From assembly GCA_947476485.1 (NCBI GenBank), contig CANJQU010000001.1, positions 1 to 64,000 of the forward strand: a DNA stretch of 64,000 nucleotides. The letters run 5' to 3'. The DNA comes from Chitinophagaceae bacterium. GTDB lineage: Bacteria > Bacteroidota > Bacteroidia > Chitinophagales > Chitinophagaceae. The translations under genes were made by a program, and so were the position numbers. Positions 44,280 to 53,248 of this stretch are shown here, piece after piece (position 1 is the first letter of the stretch; each line of letters opens with the position of its first letter). The notes beneath the pieces are model-generated. The model was given only the letters and a program-made list of their open reading frames with translations, did no database searches and was not told the DNA's origin.

Positions 44280-45350
44280 ATGAAATTTTTTAGCAAAGAG
44301 ACAAAGACTGCGTTCAAGGCAAGAGAGATGGCGCAGTGGATCGCGTTCGGGCCGGTTATTTTCCAGTCGGCGAGGATATTGAGGAATACTGGCATCCTGA
44401 CTGCCATAGAAGAGAGTGGGGCAGATGGGCTCTCGTTATCCGAGGTCGCCGCAAAGGTGAAGCTGCCGGAATACGGTGTGCGGGTGCTGCTGGAGTCTGG
44501 GCTGAGTATGGGACTGGTACTTGTGAACGACGAGAAATATACACTAGCAAAGACGGGGTACTTCATTTTGCATGACGAGCTAACAAAGGTGAATATGGAT
44601 TTTGTGCAAGATGTTTGCTACAAGGGTCTATTCTCGTTAGATAAGAGTATTGAGACAGGTAAGCCGGAGGGATTGAAAGAACTTGGTCCGTGGAAGACTG
44701 TTTATGAAGGACTCTCCCAATTGCCGCCGAACATTCAAAAAAGCTGGTTCAGCTTCGATCACTATTTTTCCGATGATGCTTTTCCGCTTGTTTTGCCGCA
44801 TGTATATAAAGATGGCATAAAGAACATACTGGACATTGGCGGTAATACAGGCAAGTGGGCGACCATATCTGCAAAGTATTCTCCTGATATTAAAGTGACC
44901 ATAATGGACCTGCCTGGCCAATTGGGCATAGCAGAGTCAAAAATAGAGAAGGAAGGGCTTAAGGGGCAGGTGTCCTTTCTGCCAGTGAATTTGCTTGACG
45001 AAAAAGTGCAGATACCCAAGGGGTTTGACGCCATATGGATGAGCCAGTTCCTGGATTGCTTCTCTGAAGATGAGATCGTTTCGATACTTAAACGTTGTTA
45101 TGATGCACTGGATGAGCATGGTTGCGTGATGATCATGGAGCCATTCTGGGACCGGCAGCAATACGAGATCGCGGCATTTTGCCTGCAGCAAACTTCACTT
45201 TACTTTACTGCAATAGCCAACGGCAACAGCCAGATGTATAGCGCTGCAGTATTTGTGAAATGTATAGAGCGCGCGGGTTTTGAAGTTGTAGAAGAAACAG
45301 ATAATATAGGTCTTAGCCAGACGCTGATGAAGTGTAGGAAACGCAAATAA
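44280..45350 (+). CDS. SAM-dependent O-methyltransferase-like protein
   Basis: A 356-residue protein with an N-terminal winged-helix dimerisation domain (GILTAIEESGADGLSLSEVA, EYGVRVLLESGLSMGLV) and a C-terminal methyltransferase fold with motif I ILDIGGNTGKW and a later IMDLPGQ acid strand. This is the layout of small-molecule O-methyltransferases. It may methylate the phenol or ring of the pigment head (inference). It lies 76 nt after fabG, in a gap carrying a GGTTCGACTACGCTCACC repeat. Confidence 0.8.
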   Translation: MKFFSKETKTAFKAREMAQWIAFGPVIFQSARILRNTGILTAIEESGADGLSLSEVAAKVKLPEYGVRVLLESGLSMGLVLVNDEKYTLAKTGYFILHDELTKVNMDFVQDVCYKGLFSLDKSIETGKPEGLKELGPWKTVYEGLSQLPPNIQKSWFSFDHYFSDDAFPLVLPHVYKDGIKNILDIGGNTGKWATISAKYSPDIKVTIMDLPGQLGIAESKIEKEGLKGQVSFLPVNLLDEKVQIPKGFDAIWMSQFLDCFSEDEIVSILKRCYDALDEHGCVMIMEPFWDRQQYEIAAFCLQQTSLYFTAIANGNSQMYSAAVFVKCIERAGFEVVEETDNIGLSQTLMKCRKRK

Positions 45351-45377
45351 TTTAACCAGGAAATTTATTCCCTGAAT

Positions 45378-46625
45378 ATGAACAGAGAAAAAGTAGACGT
45401 GCTTGTTATTGGCGCGGGCCCATCGGGAACTGTAGCAGCCTCGATCGTAAATAAAGCCGGGTATAAAGTGAAGATCGTGGAGAAACTGAAGTTTCCGCGT
45501 TTTGTGATAGGGGAGAGCCTGCTGCCACGTTGTATGGAAGCGCTCACTGAAGCGGGATTTGTAGATGCGGTAAAGGCAAAAGGTTTCCAGGAGAAATTCG
45601 GGGCTAAGTTTGTGAAGAATGGCAAGATATGCGACTATTCATTTGCCGACCAGTATACGCCGGGCTGGAACTGGACCTGGCAGGTGCCGAGGGCTGAGTT
45701 TGACAAGACCCTTGCGGATACTGTAGAACAAATGGGTGTGCCTGTTTCGTATGAGACAACGGTGACTGGTATTGTTTTTAATGGCTCTGATTCTGTAACA
45801 ACGGTAGAAGATATAAACGGAAATAAAAGTGAGATAGAGGCGCGGTTCATTATAGATGGCAGCGGTTATGGCAGGGTTATCCCAAAGCTGTTCAACCTTG
45901 ACAAGCCATCGAACCTGGCTCCGCGTAAGGCGCTGTTCTCCCACATGGTGGATGTTAACCGATCGCAGGTAGATGAGCCTAACCGAATAACGATAGTGGT
46001 GCATCAGCCGGGAGTATGGATCTGGGTGATCCCTTTCTCCAGCGGTATCACCTCGCTGGGCTTTGTAGGCGATCCGGAATTTTTCAAAAAATTTGAAGGA
46101 GATAATGAAGCGCAGCTCAGGGCGTTGATCGCATCAGAACAGTACCTGGCCGAAAGATTTAAAGGTGCTGAAATGGCCTTCTCTCCGAGAGTGCTGGAGT
46201 CGTGGTCTTCAACCACCGATAAGTTTTACGGCGATGGCTTCGTGCTAACCGGCAATGTAACAGAGTTCCTTGATCCGATATTTTCTTCTGGTGTAACGTT
46301 GGCCACTGTATCCAGCCAACTGGCTGCGCACCTGGTAATCAGAAAGCTGAAAGGTGAGGCAATAGACTGGGATAAGGAATACACGGAGCAAATGATGCAG
46401 GGGATAAACACCTTCCGCTCATACGTTATGGCCTGGTACGAGGGTACACTTGATACGATCTTCTTTGCCGATAAACCAGACCAGGCGATCAAGAATAAGA
46501 TATGCTCAGTGCTTGCCGGATATGTATGGGATACGACAAATCCATACGTGAAGGATCATGCTACCGCATTGACGAAGCTCGCCCGCTTAATTGAGCTCGA
46601 AAAGAAATTCAGCACGCAACCATAA
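45378..46625 (+). CDS. FAD-dependent halogenase/oxygenase-like protein
   Basis: A 415-residue flavoprotein. GAGPSG (residues 12-17) binds FAD; GESLLP (45-50) and WNWTWQVPRAEFD (~97-109) follow. PGVWIWVIPF (WIWVIP at 214-219) matches the WxWxIP signature that distinguishes flavin-dependent halogenases from monooxygenases; several Lys lie near residue 77-83 where halogenases place the catalytic Lys. A phenolic halogenase acting on the pigment head is likely, because some flexirubins are chlorinated; a plain oxidoreductase is the alternative. It is the last gene of the rightward pigment operon, 27 nt after the methyltransferase. Confidence 0.75.
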   Translation: MNREKVDVLVIGAGPSGTVAASIVNKAGYKVKIVEKLKFPRFVIGESLLPRCMEALTEAGFVDAVKAKGFQEKFGAKFVKNGKICDYSFADQYTPGWNWTWQVPRAEFDKTLADTVEQMGVPVSYETTVTGIVFNGSDSVTTVEDINGNKSEIEARFIIDGSGYGRVIPKLFNLDKPSNLAPRKALFSHMVDVNRSQVDEPNRITIVVHQPGVWIWVIPFSSGITSLGFVGDPEFFKKFEGDNEAQLRALIASEQYLAERFKGAEMAFSPRVLESWSSTTDKFYGDGFVLTGNVTEFLDPIFSSGVTLATVSSQLAAHLVIRKLKGEAIDWDKEYTEQMMQGINTFRSYVMAWYEGTLDTIFFADKPDQAIKNKICSVLAGYVWDTTNPYVKDHATALTKLARLIELEKKFSTQP

Positions 46626-46638
46626 AATAGTTCAGGAA

Positions 46639-47988
46639 CTAGTAATCAAACGCCACACCAGTATAATTGTGTGGCGTTATTGCTTTTAGTTCTTTCTTTA
46701 CTTTTGCGTTTACCTTTAGGGTGTCGATAAATTCGTGAATATCCAGCTTAGTGATGCTGGCCTTACCACGTGTAAGGGCTTTGAGGGCCTCATATGGCTG
46801 AGGGTAGTTTTCACGCCTTAATACGGTTTGTATTGCCTCGGCAACTACCGGCCAGTTACGGTCCAGGTCTTCGTGCATTTTTTCTTTGTTCAATACGAGT
46901 TTGCCGATGCCTTTTTCCAGTGAGCGCAGGGCCAGGTAACTATGGCTCAGCGGTACGCCGATGTTGCGCAGTACGGTGCTGTCTGTGAGATCGCGCTGTA
47001 AGCGGCTGATGGGGAGCTTAGCACTCAGGTGCTCGTAAAGTGCATTAGCGATGCCGAGGTTGCCCTCTGCATTTTCGAAATCTATAGGGTTCACTTTGTG
47101 CGGCATGGCGCTGCTACCCACTTCTCCGGCCTTTACCTTCTGTCTGAAGTACTCCATGGATATATACTGCCACACATCGCGGCAGAGGTCTATGAGTATG
47201 GTGTTGATGCGTTTAAGTGTGTCGAACTGGGCAGCTATATTGTCGTAATGCTCTATCTGGGTAGTGTATTGCATACGCTCCAAGCCCAGCTTCTTCTCCA
47301 CAAAATCATTACCGAACTGTACCCAGTTGATATGCGGGAATGCTACATGGTGGGCATTAAAGTTGCCCGTGGCACCGCCAAACTTAGCGGCAAAGGGTAT
47401 GTTTAATAGTTGGTCTATTTGTCCTTCCAGTCGCTCTACGAATACCATTATTTCTTTACCAAGCATGGTGGGCGATGCTGGCTGGCCATGTGTGCGGGCC
47501 AGCATGGGCACATCCTTCCATTCCTGCGCCATGTGATAAAGCGCAAGGTGGGTATTCAGCAGCAGCGGAAGGTATTGCTCCTCAAGAGCATCCTTCCAGA
47601 GCATAGGTACTGAGGTGTTGTTTATATCCTGCGAGGTGAGCCCGAAGTGTACCCATTCAACGCTGTCGCCGGCGCCAAGGGCTTTTAGTTTGTCTTTCAG
47701 GAAGTATTCAACTGCTTTTACATCGTGGTTGGTAGTGCGCTCGGTAGTCTTTATCTCCATGGCATCAGCCTCGGTGAAGTTCTCATAGATCGCGCGGAGC
47801 TTAGCAGCCTTTATACCGGCCGGCAGCTTTATCACTTTTTTTTCAGCCAGGAACAGGAAGTACTCTACCTCTACTTTTACACGATAGCGGATAAGACCAT
47901 ATTCTGAAAAATAAGGGGCCAGTGAAGCAAGCTGTGAGCGATAACGCCCGTCTATAGGGCTAATGGCTGTTAAAGCGGTAAGTTCCAT
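46639..47988 (-). CDS. purB: Adenylosuccinate lyase
   Basis: A 449-residue purine-pathway lyase. It starts MELTALTAISPIDGRYRSQ, contains TSQDINNTSVPML and ends its active-site loop with GSSAMPHKVNPIDFENAEGN, the family signature. It cleaves SAICAR and adenylosuccinate. The gene is convergent with the pigment operon (13-nt gap) and is followed downstream on its own strand by no close gene. A TATCTTTG box lies 4 nt before the ATG. Confidence 0.97.
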   Translation of the reverse strand: MELTALTAISPIDGRYRSQLASLAPYFSEYGLIRYRVKVEVEYFLFLAEKKVIKLPAGIKAAKLRAIYENFTEADAMEIKTTERTTNHDVKAVEYFLKDKLKALGAGDSVEWVHFGLTSQDINNTSVPMLWKDALEEQYLPLLLNTHLALYHMAQEWKDVPMLARTHGQPASPTMLGKEIMVFVERLEGQIDQLLNIPFAAKFGGATGNFNAHHVAFPHINWVQFGNDFVEKKLGLERMQYTTQIEHYDNIAAQFDTLKRINTILIDLCRDVWQYISMEYFRQKVKAGEVGSSAMPHKVNPIDFENAEGNLGIANALYEHLSAKLPISRLQRDLTDSTVLRNIGVPLSHSYLALRSLEKGIGKLVLNKEKMHEDLDRNWPVVAEAIQTVLRRENYPQPYEALKALTRGKASITKLDIHEFIDTLKVNAKVKKELKAITPHNYTGVAFDY

Positions 47989-47992
47989 GCCG

Positions 47993-48000
47993 CAAAGATA
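47993..48000 (-). promoter_or_regulatory. Candidate -7 box of purB
   Basis: The minus strand reads TATCTTTG with only GCGGC-type spacing of 4 nt to the ATG at 47988, implying a leaderless or nearly leaderless transcript if used. Confidence 0.35.
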
Positions 48001-48020
48001 TAATAAACCTGAAACCTTCT

Positions 48021-49094
48021 TTATTTGCCGTACTTACTTTTCATTTCATCATAAAGTACATCAAATCCTTCGCTCGCAGCATCGGTCTGTGCATTTGAGA
48101 ATAATATGAAGGCGCGATCAAGACCGGGATAAACATAGACGCTTGTGAGAAATGTGCCGGGATTGCCGGTATTGTGCGAGAAATTTTGCCCCTGTTCATC
48201 TTTATGCCAAAACCAGCCAACTGAAAATCGTTTGAGACCGAAGTGAAGGAAATGAAATTCTTCCCTGGTTAGTAGCTCTGACCTGCCGGCAAGGCCGCTG
48301 AGTTCGAGCTGTATGAACTTTATATAGTCTGGCAGGCTAACACATATGTTGCCGGCTGGCAACAGCCAATTGAGCTTATAGTTATCTCCGGGAGGTTCGG
48401 GAACAAGGGCGGCATTGTGGCCCCAAGGCTGGTTGATGTCAGTGTTGTTTGGCTGGCCGAAATGGAAATTGATGCCGAGCTTAGTCCCGAGTTCTGTTAC
48501 CAGTTGCCTGTATGTCTTTCCGGATGCCTTCTCTAACATTAAACCAGCGGCGATGTAGCCCAGGTTTGAAAAGTGGATGGAATCCTTAGCATTAACCGGC
48601 TTGCTTTGGAAGAACCATTTTGCAAACTGGTATAGTTGCTCATCCTCGTTTCCGGTGAACTGTCCTTTTACAGGAGTGTCATTGGTATAGGTGTAGGCAA
48701 ATAACCGGCTGCGGAAAGTCAGTAGATTCAATAGTGTGAGATCGTGATATTCTTTCCTGCTTTTAGCTTTCAGTTCCGGGTAGAGATCGAAGAATTTGGT
48801 ATCCCATTTTATCTTGCCTTGCTTCACAAGCAATGCAGCTATGAAGCCGGTGATAGCTTTTGTATTAGACCCAATGCGGAACAGATCTGATGTCTCCGCC
48901 GGTGTGTTTGTGCCCCATTTTTTAGTCCCTGCTACATCAATTTCGTATACGCTGTCTGCGGAGATAAGTGCATAGCCGAGTTCGGGTATTTTATATGCTC
49001 GCCTGATGCTGTCGGCAAAGTGTTTCAAGGGTTGGCTATGTGCCGGACCCGTATAAGTGAACAACAAACAAATTATTAATAACAAATGCTTCAT
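48021..49094 (-). CDS. Exported serine hydrolase, beta-lactamase family
   Basis: A 357-residue class C beta-lactamase-like or penicillin-binding-like hydrolase with a signal peptide (LLLIICLLFTYTGPAHS). The SxxK motif is SNTK in RIGSNTKAITGF (about residue 75), HFSNLGY supplies the Tyr motif, and HNTGNPG replaces the KTG loop. It acts in the periplasm or at the surface on a D-amino-acyl or ester substrate. It overlaps the upstream acyltransferase-3 gene by 4 nt, so the two are coupled, perhaps adding and removing an acyl group (inference). Confidence 0.85.
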   Translation of the reverse strand: MKHLLLIICLLFTYTGPAHSQPLKHFADSIRRAYKIPELGYALISADSVYEIDVAGTKKWGTNTPAETSDLFRIGSNTKAITGFIAALLVKQGKIKWDTKFFDLYPELKAKSRKEYHDLTLLNLLTFRSRLFAYTYTNDTPVKGQFTGNEDEQLYQFAKWFFQSKPVNAKDSIHFSNLGYIAAGLMLEKASGKTYRQLVTELGTKLGINFHFGQPNNTDINQPWGHNAALVPEPPGDNYKLNWLLPAGNICVSLPDYIKFIQLELSGLAGRSELLTREEFHFLHFGLKRFSVGWFWHKDEQGQNFSHNTGNPGTFLTSVYVYPGLDRAFILFSNAQTDAASEGFDVLYDEMKSKYGK

Positions 49095-50218
49095 CCGGTT
49101 ATTTTCTTTCGTAGTAGGAGAAAAGGTTTTTCAATGACCATGTGAAGTATTAAAGCCCCGGCTAGGGAGGCGAGAAAACAAATTACGAACATCAGGTTCC
49201 CGTTTGCGGCAATTCCATGTTTTGAAAATAGCTGCTGCGCAAGGTGTATCACGCCTTTGTGAACCAGGTAAGTGGCGAACGACCATGCAGCAAGCTTTTC
49301 CGTTATCAGCGATCTAAAGCGGTATAAAAAGCATGACGGACTTATAGCCGCAATTACCAGTATACCATAACCAAGAGATACCAATGGAAAGCCAAAGATC
49401 GATGCCGCGTATGAATGTGAGTCCTCGCAGAGAAAGTATGCGCAGGTTAAAACGCCAAGGCTCACCAATACAAGCACATTGCCATATTGCGCAAGGCGGG
49501 TCATTACGGTCGGTAAGAACTGGAACAAGGCAGCGATCGTGACACCGGTCAATATGCCATCCAGCCGGCCCCATGTGGGGTAGTATATCCATTTGTACCA
49601 GGCTGCCGGGAAAATATCTTTGCCAGACAATGGCTCGACAAAGTGGTTCCAGCAGAAAATTCTTGCTGCAAAGCCGAAGATGAATAAACCCGCTATCAGG
49701 AATGCGCCCTTTCTGCCGAATTTGAAATAAGTAAGTGCAATGAGGGTTAGCGGAAACAATAGATAAAACTGTTCTTCAATGCACAGCGACCATGCATGCG
49801 AAAATGTGCGGGTTTTCGAAATGTCAAGCCCGATGTTTTGTGTAAATGTCAGGAACTTCCATAGCGGGGGCAGCGCCTCCCACTCCCGGAAATAAGGGAT
49901 GCAAAAGTAGATAGCCACAACAGTGAGATAGGCAGGTATTATTCTGAAGAAGCGACGGATAAAGAAGTCTTTAAAACTAATTTTCACGCCATGGGCTATT
50001 TTCAAAAACAGTTGTGAAGAGATCAGGTAGCCGCTGAGCACAAAGAATAAGTCAACGCCTGTCCATCCGAATTTCCCGACGGGAATGATCCAGTCCGGGT
50101 GCTCGAAGAGGCGGTAGTGGAAAAGCAGAACCAGCACGATGGCCAATGCCCGCAGATGGTCCAGTCCGGCAAGTTTTTTATCAACAGAGTTTATTGGGTT
50201 GGCTGGCGAAAGAGGCAT
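49091..50218 (-). CDS. Acyltransferase-3 (OafA/YrhL-type) membrane protein
   Basis: A 375-residue protein with about ten membrane helices. The opening DHLRALAIVLVLLFHYRLF carries the family's conserved His in the first helix, FFVLSGYLIS and RRFFRIIPAYLTV follow. Such proteins transfer acyl groups, usually acetyl, to surface glycans or peptidoglycan across the inner membrane. Its stop overlaps the start of the serine hydrolase gene. It is divergent from the membrane gene at 50291. Confidence 0.88.
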   Translation of the reverse strand: MPLSPANPINSVDKKLAGLDHLRALAIVLVLLFHYRLFEHPDWIIPVGKFGWTGVDLFFVLSGYLISSQLFLKIAHGVKISFKDFFIRRFFRIIPAYLTVVAIYFCIPYFREWEALPPLWKFLTFTQNIGLDISKTRTFSHAWSLCIEEQFYLLFPLTLIALTYFKFGRKGAFLIAGLFIFGFAARIFCWNHFVEPLSGKDIFPAAWYKWIYYPTWGRLDGILTGVTIAALFQFLPTVMTRLAQYGNVLVLVSLGVLTCAYFLCEDSHSYAASIFGFPLVSLGYGILVIAAISPSCFLYRFRSLITEKLAAWSFATYLVHKGVIHLAQQLFSKHGIAANGNLMFVICFLASLAGALILHMVIEKPFLLLRKKITG

Positions 50219-50290
50219 AAAGTAGTAAAGCTAGTATCGTTGTTTTGTTCTTGTACGTCTTCGGCTTTATTATTTTCTATCTTTAGTTTA

Positions 50291-50770
50291 ATGAATGCTT
50301 CACAACTCCTGTTCCGTATCAGGGCTATGACCCTCCTGTTTGTTGTATCGCTGATATTGAGTGGTGCAACCGCCATACCCGTTTATTCAGAGATGAAATG
50401 GCTGATGGCGACTCATGTATTCAGCCAGGATACGGCCATAGGGGCATGGCTATGGAAGGTATGGCTTGGCGTGAAAGAAGTAAACGACAATAACCTCTTC
50501 TTATTCTATGGTTATGACTGGCTCGCATTCGGGCATATAGTTATTGGTATGGCGTTCATAGGTCCCTATCGAGACCCCGTGCGCAACAAATGGGTGATAG
50601 AGTGGGGTATGCTGGCGTGTATTGCCGTCCTGCCGTTGGCGCTTATTATGGGGCCATCACGGGGAATACCTTGGTTTCACATACTGATCGATTGTTGTTT
50701 CGGCATCATTGGGATCATACCGCTTTATGTGGTACGTCGGTGGATAAATCAGTTGGAAAAGATCCGTTGA
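50291..50770 (+). CDS. Small membrane protein of unknown function
   Basis: A 159-residue inner-membrane protein with four predicted helices: TLLFVVSLILSGATAIPV, a FGHIVIGMAFIG helix, LACIAVLPLALIMG, and CCFGIIGIIPLYVV. Between helices 1 and 2 lies a soluble stretch with WLWKVWLGVKEVN. No family is recognised. The start at 50291 is chosen because the upstream frame overlaps the divergent acyltransferase gene and is not protein-like. A 28-bp perfect palindrome lies 22 nt after the stop. Confidence 0.7.
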   Translation: MNASQLLFRIRAMTLLFVVSLILSGATAIPVYSEMKWLMATHVFSQDTAIGAWLWKVWLGVKEVNDNNLFLFYGYDWLAFGHIVIGMAFIGPYRDPVRNKWVIEWGMLACIAVLPLALIMGPSRGIPWFHILIDCCFGIIGIIPLYVVRRWINQLEKIR

Positions 50771-50792
50771 TGTTTTTTTTATTCGGTATTGA

Positions 50793-50820
50793 GTAGAGAC
50801 GCAATGCATTGCGTCTCTAC
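50793..50820. repeat. 28-bp perfect palindrome, second copy
   Basis: Identical to 29250-29277; left half GTAGAGACGCAATG, right half its exact reverse complement, no loop. It lies after the stop at 50770 and 86 nt from the convergent stop at 50906. The rest of that gap includes a half CCTGCCGGCAG palindrome near 50879. Confidence 0.85.
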
Positions 50821-50905
50821 AGGAAGGTTGCGTTTTACGTCATTATCCCAATTCAATGACAATAAATTCCCAACCCGCCTGCCGGCAGTTAGGTAGCTCC
50901 CCACA

Positions 50906-52909
50906 CTACTTCACCTTCACCTCCTCACCGCGCTGCTGTGCATTCATGGCCTGTACGGCCGTATTAATGCTTTGCTGGGCTATGATGTAGTTCGGCTTGA
51001 GTTTCAACGAGGTCTGCCACTGCTGAATGGCCTGTGGTATCTGCTTTCTCATATAGTAGCACACGCCAAGGTTGTAGTATATCTCTTCCAGCTTGGGATA
51101 GTTGGGATAATAGAGGTGTACTTTGTCCAGGTTCATCTTGGCGCTGTCCGGCTCTTCGAGTTTCAGGTAGGCCACAAAGCGGTTCATATAGCCGGATACA
51201 AATGTATTATGAATGGTCACGGCTTTGTTGTAGTACTCGAGGCCACGGTGCAACTCGTCTCTTTTTATCACTAGATTCTTTTCAGACTCAGCTTTGTTGA
51301 TGAGCGAAGATGCCACGTTTGCATTCACCAGTACACTGTTTGGGGCTTCGACAATGTCGTGGTTAAACAATGTTTCGTCACTCTTCCAGTCCATGTTGCG
51401 GGTAATAGTCTTGAAGCCGCAGAGGCCGATGAGGGCCACCATTGCTACGGCCAGTATGGCTTTGCCGGTCATTGCCGGTTTTATCATGGCAGTTCCTTTG
51501 TAGAGGAGGTATGCCACCGCTATGCAGAAACCTACCGATGAGTGAAAGATAAGACGTTCGCCCATTGTACCGCCGATATTGAAGAAGATGTTACAGATAA
51601 TAAACAGGTTGAGCAGGTAGAAGGTGATTGCAAAGCACATAATGCGCACTGTTTCCATGCTCCACTTCTTCGCGGGTTCCCCGGCCTTTGGCGCTGAGCC
51701 GAACAGGCGTCCGAAGAAGGAGAATACCATACCTATGAGGGTGCCGTGTATCAGCAGGGACAGCCATACCAGTGGATTTGAGAAGGTTTTATATGGTATA
51801 GTGTTATAAGAATAGTCGGCAGAAAGATGGTCGGGGAATATAAGCAGCTTCAAATAGTTGAGCGTAGTAGCTATCTGTGTTGCGAGCTTCTCGTTGGCAT
51901 CAGCCACCTTTGCATAGGGGTTGTTCAGGATGTCGCTGTCTGAGTTTTCGCTCATTGGCGCCACTATCTGCAACCTCATGAAGATGTAGACCACCATGAC
52001 CCCCATAAATGGCAATGAGGCTTTGATGCTATCCCAAACGGAGAACCTGTTGAACAGGAAGAATGAAAGGGGGAGCAATGCGATGAGTGTAATGGCGTAC
52101 TCCTTGGCGAGGAACGCAAGGAAGTAGCTGATCATTCCGCATACCAGCATCCACATTTTTTTGTGCTCCTGGTATTTAAACGCCAGTATGAATGTGAGGC
52201 AAATAAACAGCAGGGACATGATCTCATCACGGCTTTTCACGTTGGCCACTACTTCGGTATGAATAGGGTGTATCACAAACAGTATGGCTGCCAGTAATGC
52301 AAGTATATGGTTGTGCTTAAAGACTATGTACCTTAAAAAATAGAGCAGGGTGATGACGCATAGCGTAAACCAGATCACGTTGAAAAAGTGCCGGATGTGC
52401 ATATGCTCAATAAACCGCCGCTCAAAAGGCGCTTTCATGTCGTAGCTGAAGCCGGGATTTATACCGTTCGGATGCGTTTTGAAGCTGTCCATCTTGTCCT
52501 TGGGAATAGCGCCGAAAAATTGCTGCTCTATGGCGAACGTAACAATGGACAAAGGCCTGTAACGGCCGCCGCTCAACTGGTTGGACGAATTGAACTGCTT
52601 GTAGTAACTATCAAAAGCATCTTTGCTGAGGATATCCCAAATGCCAGCGAAACCTTCATAAACATACTCATTCTTTACGATCACTATTGTGTCATCAAGT
52701 GCGTATTCGTTTTTCGAGGTATTGATATAGAGCACGAAGGAGAGAATACCTACGATCGCTGCCTGTATTCTGAATGTATAAAGCCATTCAGGCAGTAACG
52801 GGTCCTTTACTTCCGGCTCAGGCGCCATCGCTGCGTTGATAATATTTGCCTGCTTCTGTGACATTACCGGAGCGGGCCTTTTTATATTGTTATTTACTTT
52901 CTTAGCCAT
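50906..52909 (-). CDS. Multi-spanning TMTC-like glycosyltransferase with TPR tail
   Basis: A 667-residue inner-membrane protein. After a cytosolic start there are about ten helices; the first large loop has NEYALDDTIVIVKNEYVYEG and LSGGRYRPLSIVTFAIEQQF, both typical of the TMTC/PMT-C-like fold that transfers sugar from a lipid carrier. Residues ~540-660 form TPR repeats (GLEYYNKAVTIHNTFVSGYM, YYNLGVCYYMRKQIPQAIQQ). A protein O-glycosyltransferase is the best guess; general protein O-glycosylation is known in Bacteroidota but by other enzymes. It stands alone. Confidence 0.75.
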   Translation of the reverse strand: MAKKVNNNIKRPAPVMSQKQANIINAAMAPEPEVKDPLLPEWLYTFRIQAAIVGILSFVLYINTSKNEYALDDTIVIVKNEYVYEGFAGIWDILSKDAFDSYYKQFNSSNQLSGGRYRPLSIVTFAIEQQFFGAIPKDKMDSFKTHPNGINPGFSYDMKAPFERRFIEHMHIRHFFNVIWFTLCVITLLYFLRYIVFKHNHILALLAAILFVIHPIHTEVVANVKSRDEIMSLLFICLTFILAFKYQEHKKMWMLVCGMISYFLAFLAKEYAITLIALLPLSFFLFNRFSVWDSIKASLPFMGVMVVYIFMRLQIVAPMSENSDSDILNNPYAKVADANEKLATQIATTLNYLKLLIFPDHLSADYSYNTIPYKTFSNPLVWLSLLIHGTLIGMVFSFFGRLFGSAPKAGEPAKKWSMETVRIMCFAITFYLLNLFIICNIFFNIGGTMGERLIFHSSVGFCIAVAYLLYKGTAMIKPAMTGKAILAVAMVALIGLCGFKTITRNMDWKSDETLFNHDIVEAPNSVLVNANVASSLINKAESEKNLVIKRDELHRGLEYYNKAVTIHNTFVSGYMNRFVAYLKLEEPDSAKMNLDKVHLYYPNYPKLEEIYYNLGVCYYMRKQIPQAIQQWQTSLKLKPNYIIAQQSINTAVQAMNAQQRGEEVKVK

Positions 52910-52926
52910 TATTTGTGAGTGAAAGT

Positions 52927-52934
52927 CAAATATA
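52927..52934 (-). promoter_or_regulatory. -7 promoter box of the TMTC-like gene
   Basis: The minus strand reads TATATTTG (TAnnTTTG), 17 nt before the ATG at 52909. Confidence 0.4.
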
Positions 52935-53044
52935 AGGTAAGTTGGGAAAATAATGGAATAGAGTTAAATGCTTGTGTAATCCAAGTAAGCCAGTCAGTTG
53001 CACGCTTTTCACATTCATATAAAACCATGTTTCCAGTCTGGCGC

Positions 53045-53215
53045 GTGTATACTTTCTTTTGCTTGGTCAGAAGAATGTACTAGTGAAAAGACCACTTTTT
53101 CGAATCGCTCCGGGCAAAAAAAAAAGCACTACTATGTGGTCGGTGGGGAATTCTATTTAGCACCGCAGCAGAGTATGCGGCACGATCGCGCTAAGAACAT
53201 ACGTCGAGGGTGTGG
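53045..53215. repeat. Structured repeat, diverged copy 5
   Basis: It keeps ACTTTCTTTTGCTTGG, GACCACTTTTTCGAATCGCT, GGGGAATTCTATTTAGCACC and CCGCAGCAGAGTATGCGG with GCTAAGAACATA, in the same order as copies 1-4 near 19-21 kb. Hairpin II is shortened, stem III is GGTG/CACC, and CCGCA/TGCGG is kept. It occupies most of the gap 52910-53248, upstream of the RhuM gene's 3' end. Confidence 0.7.
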
Positions 53216-53248
53216 GTTTGTTGCTCGTTTTCCTTATTTTTTTGTTGC

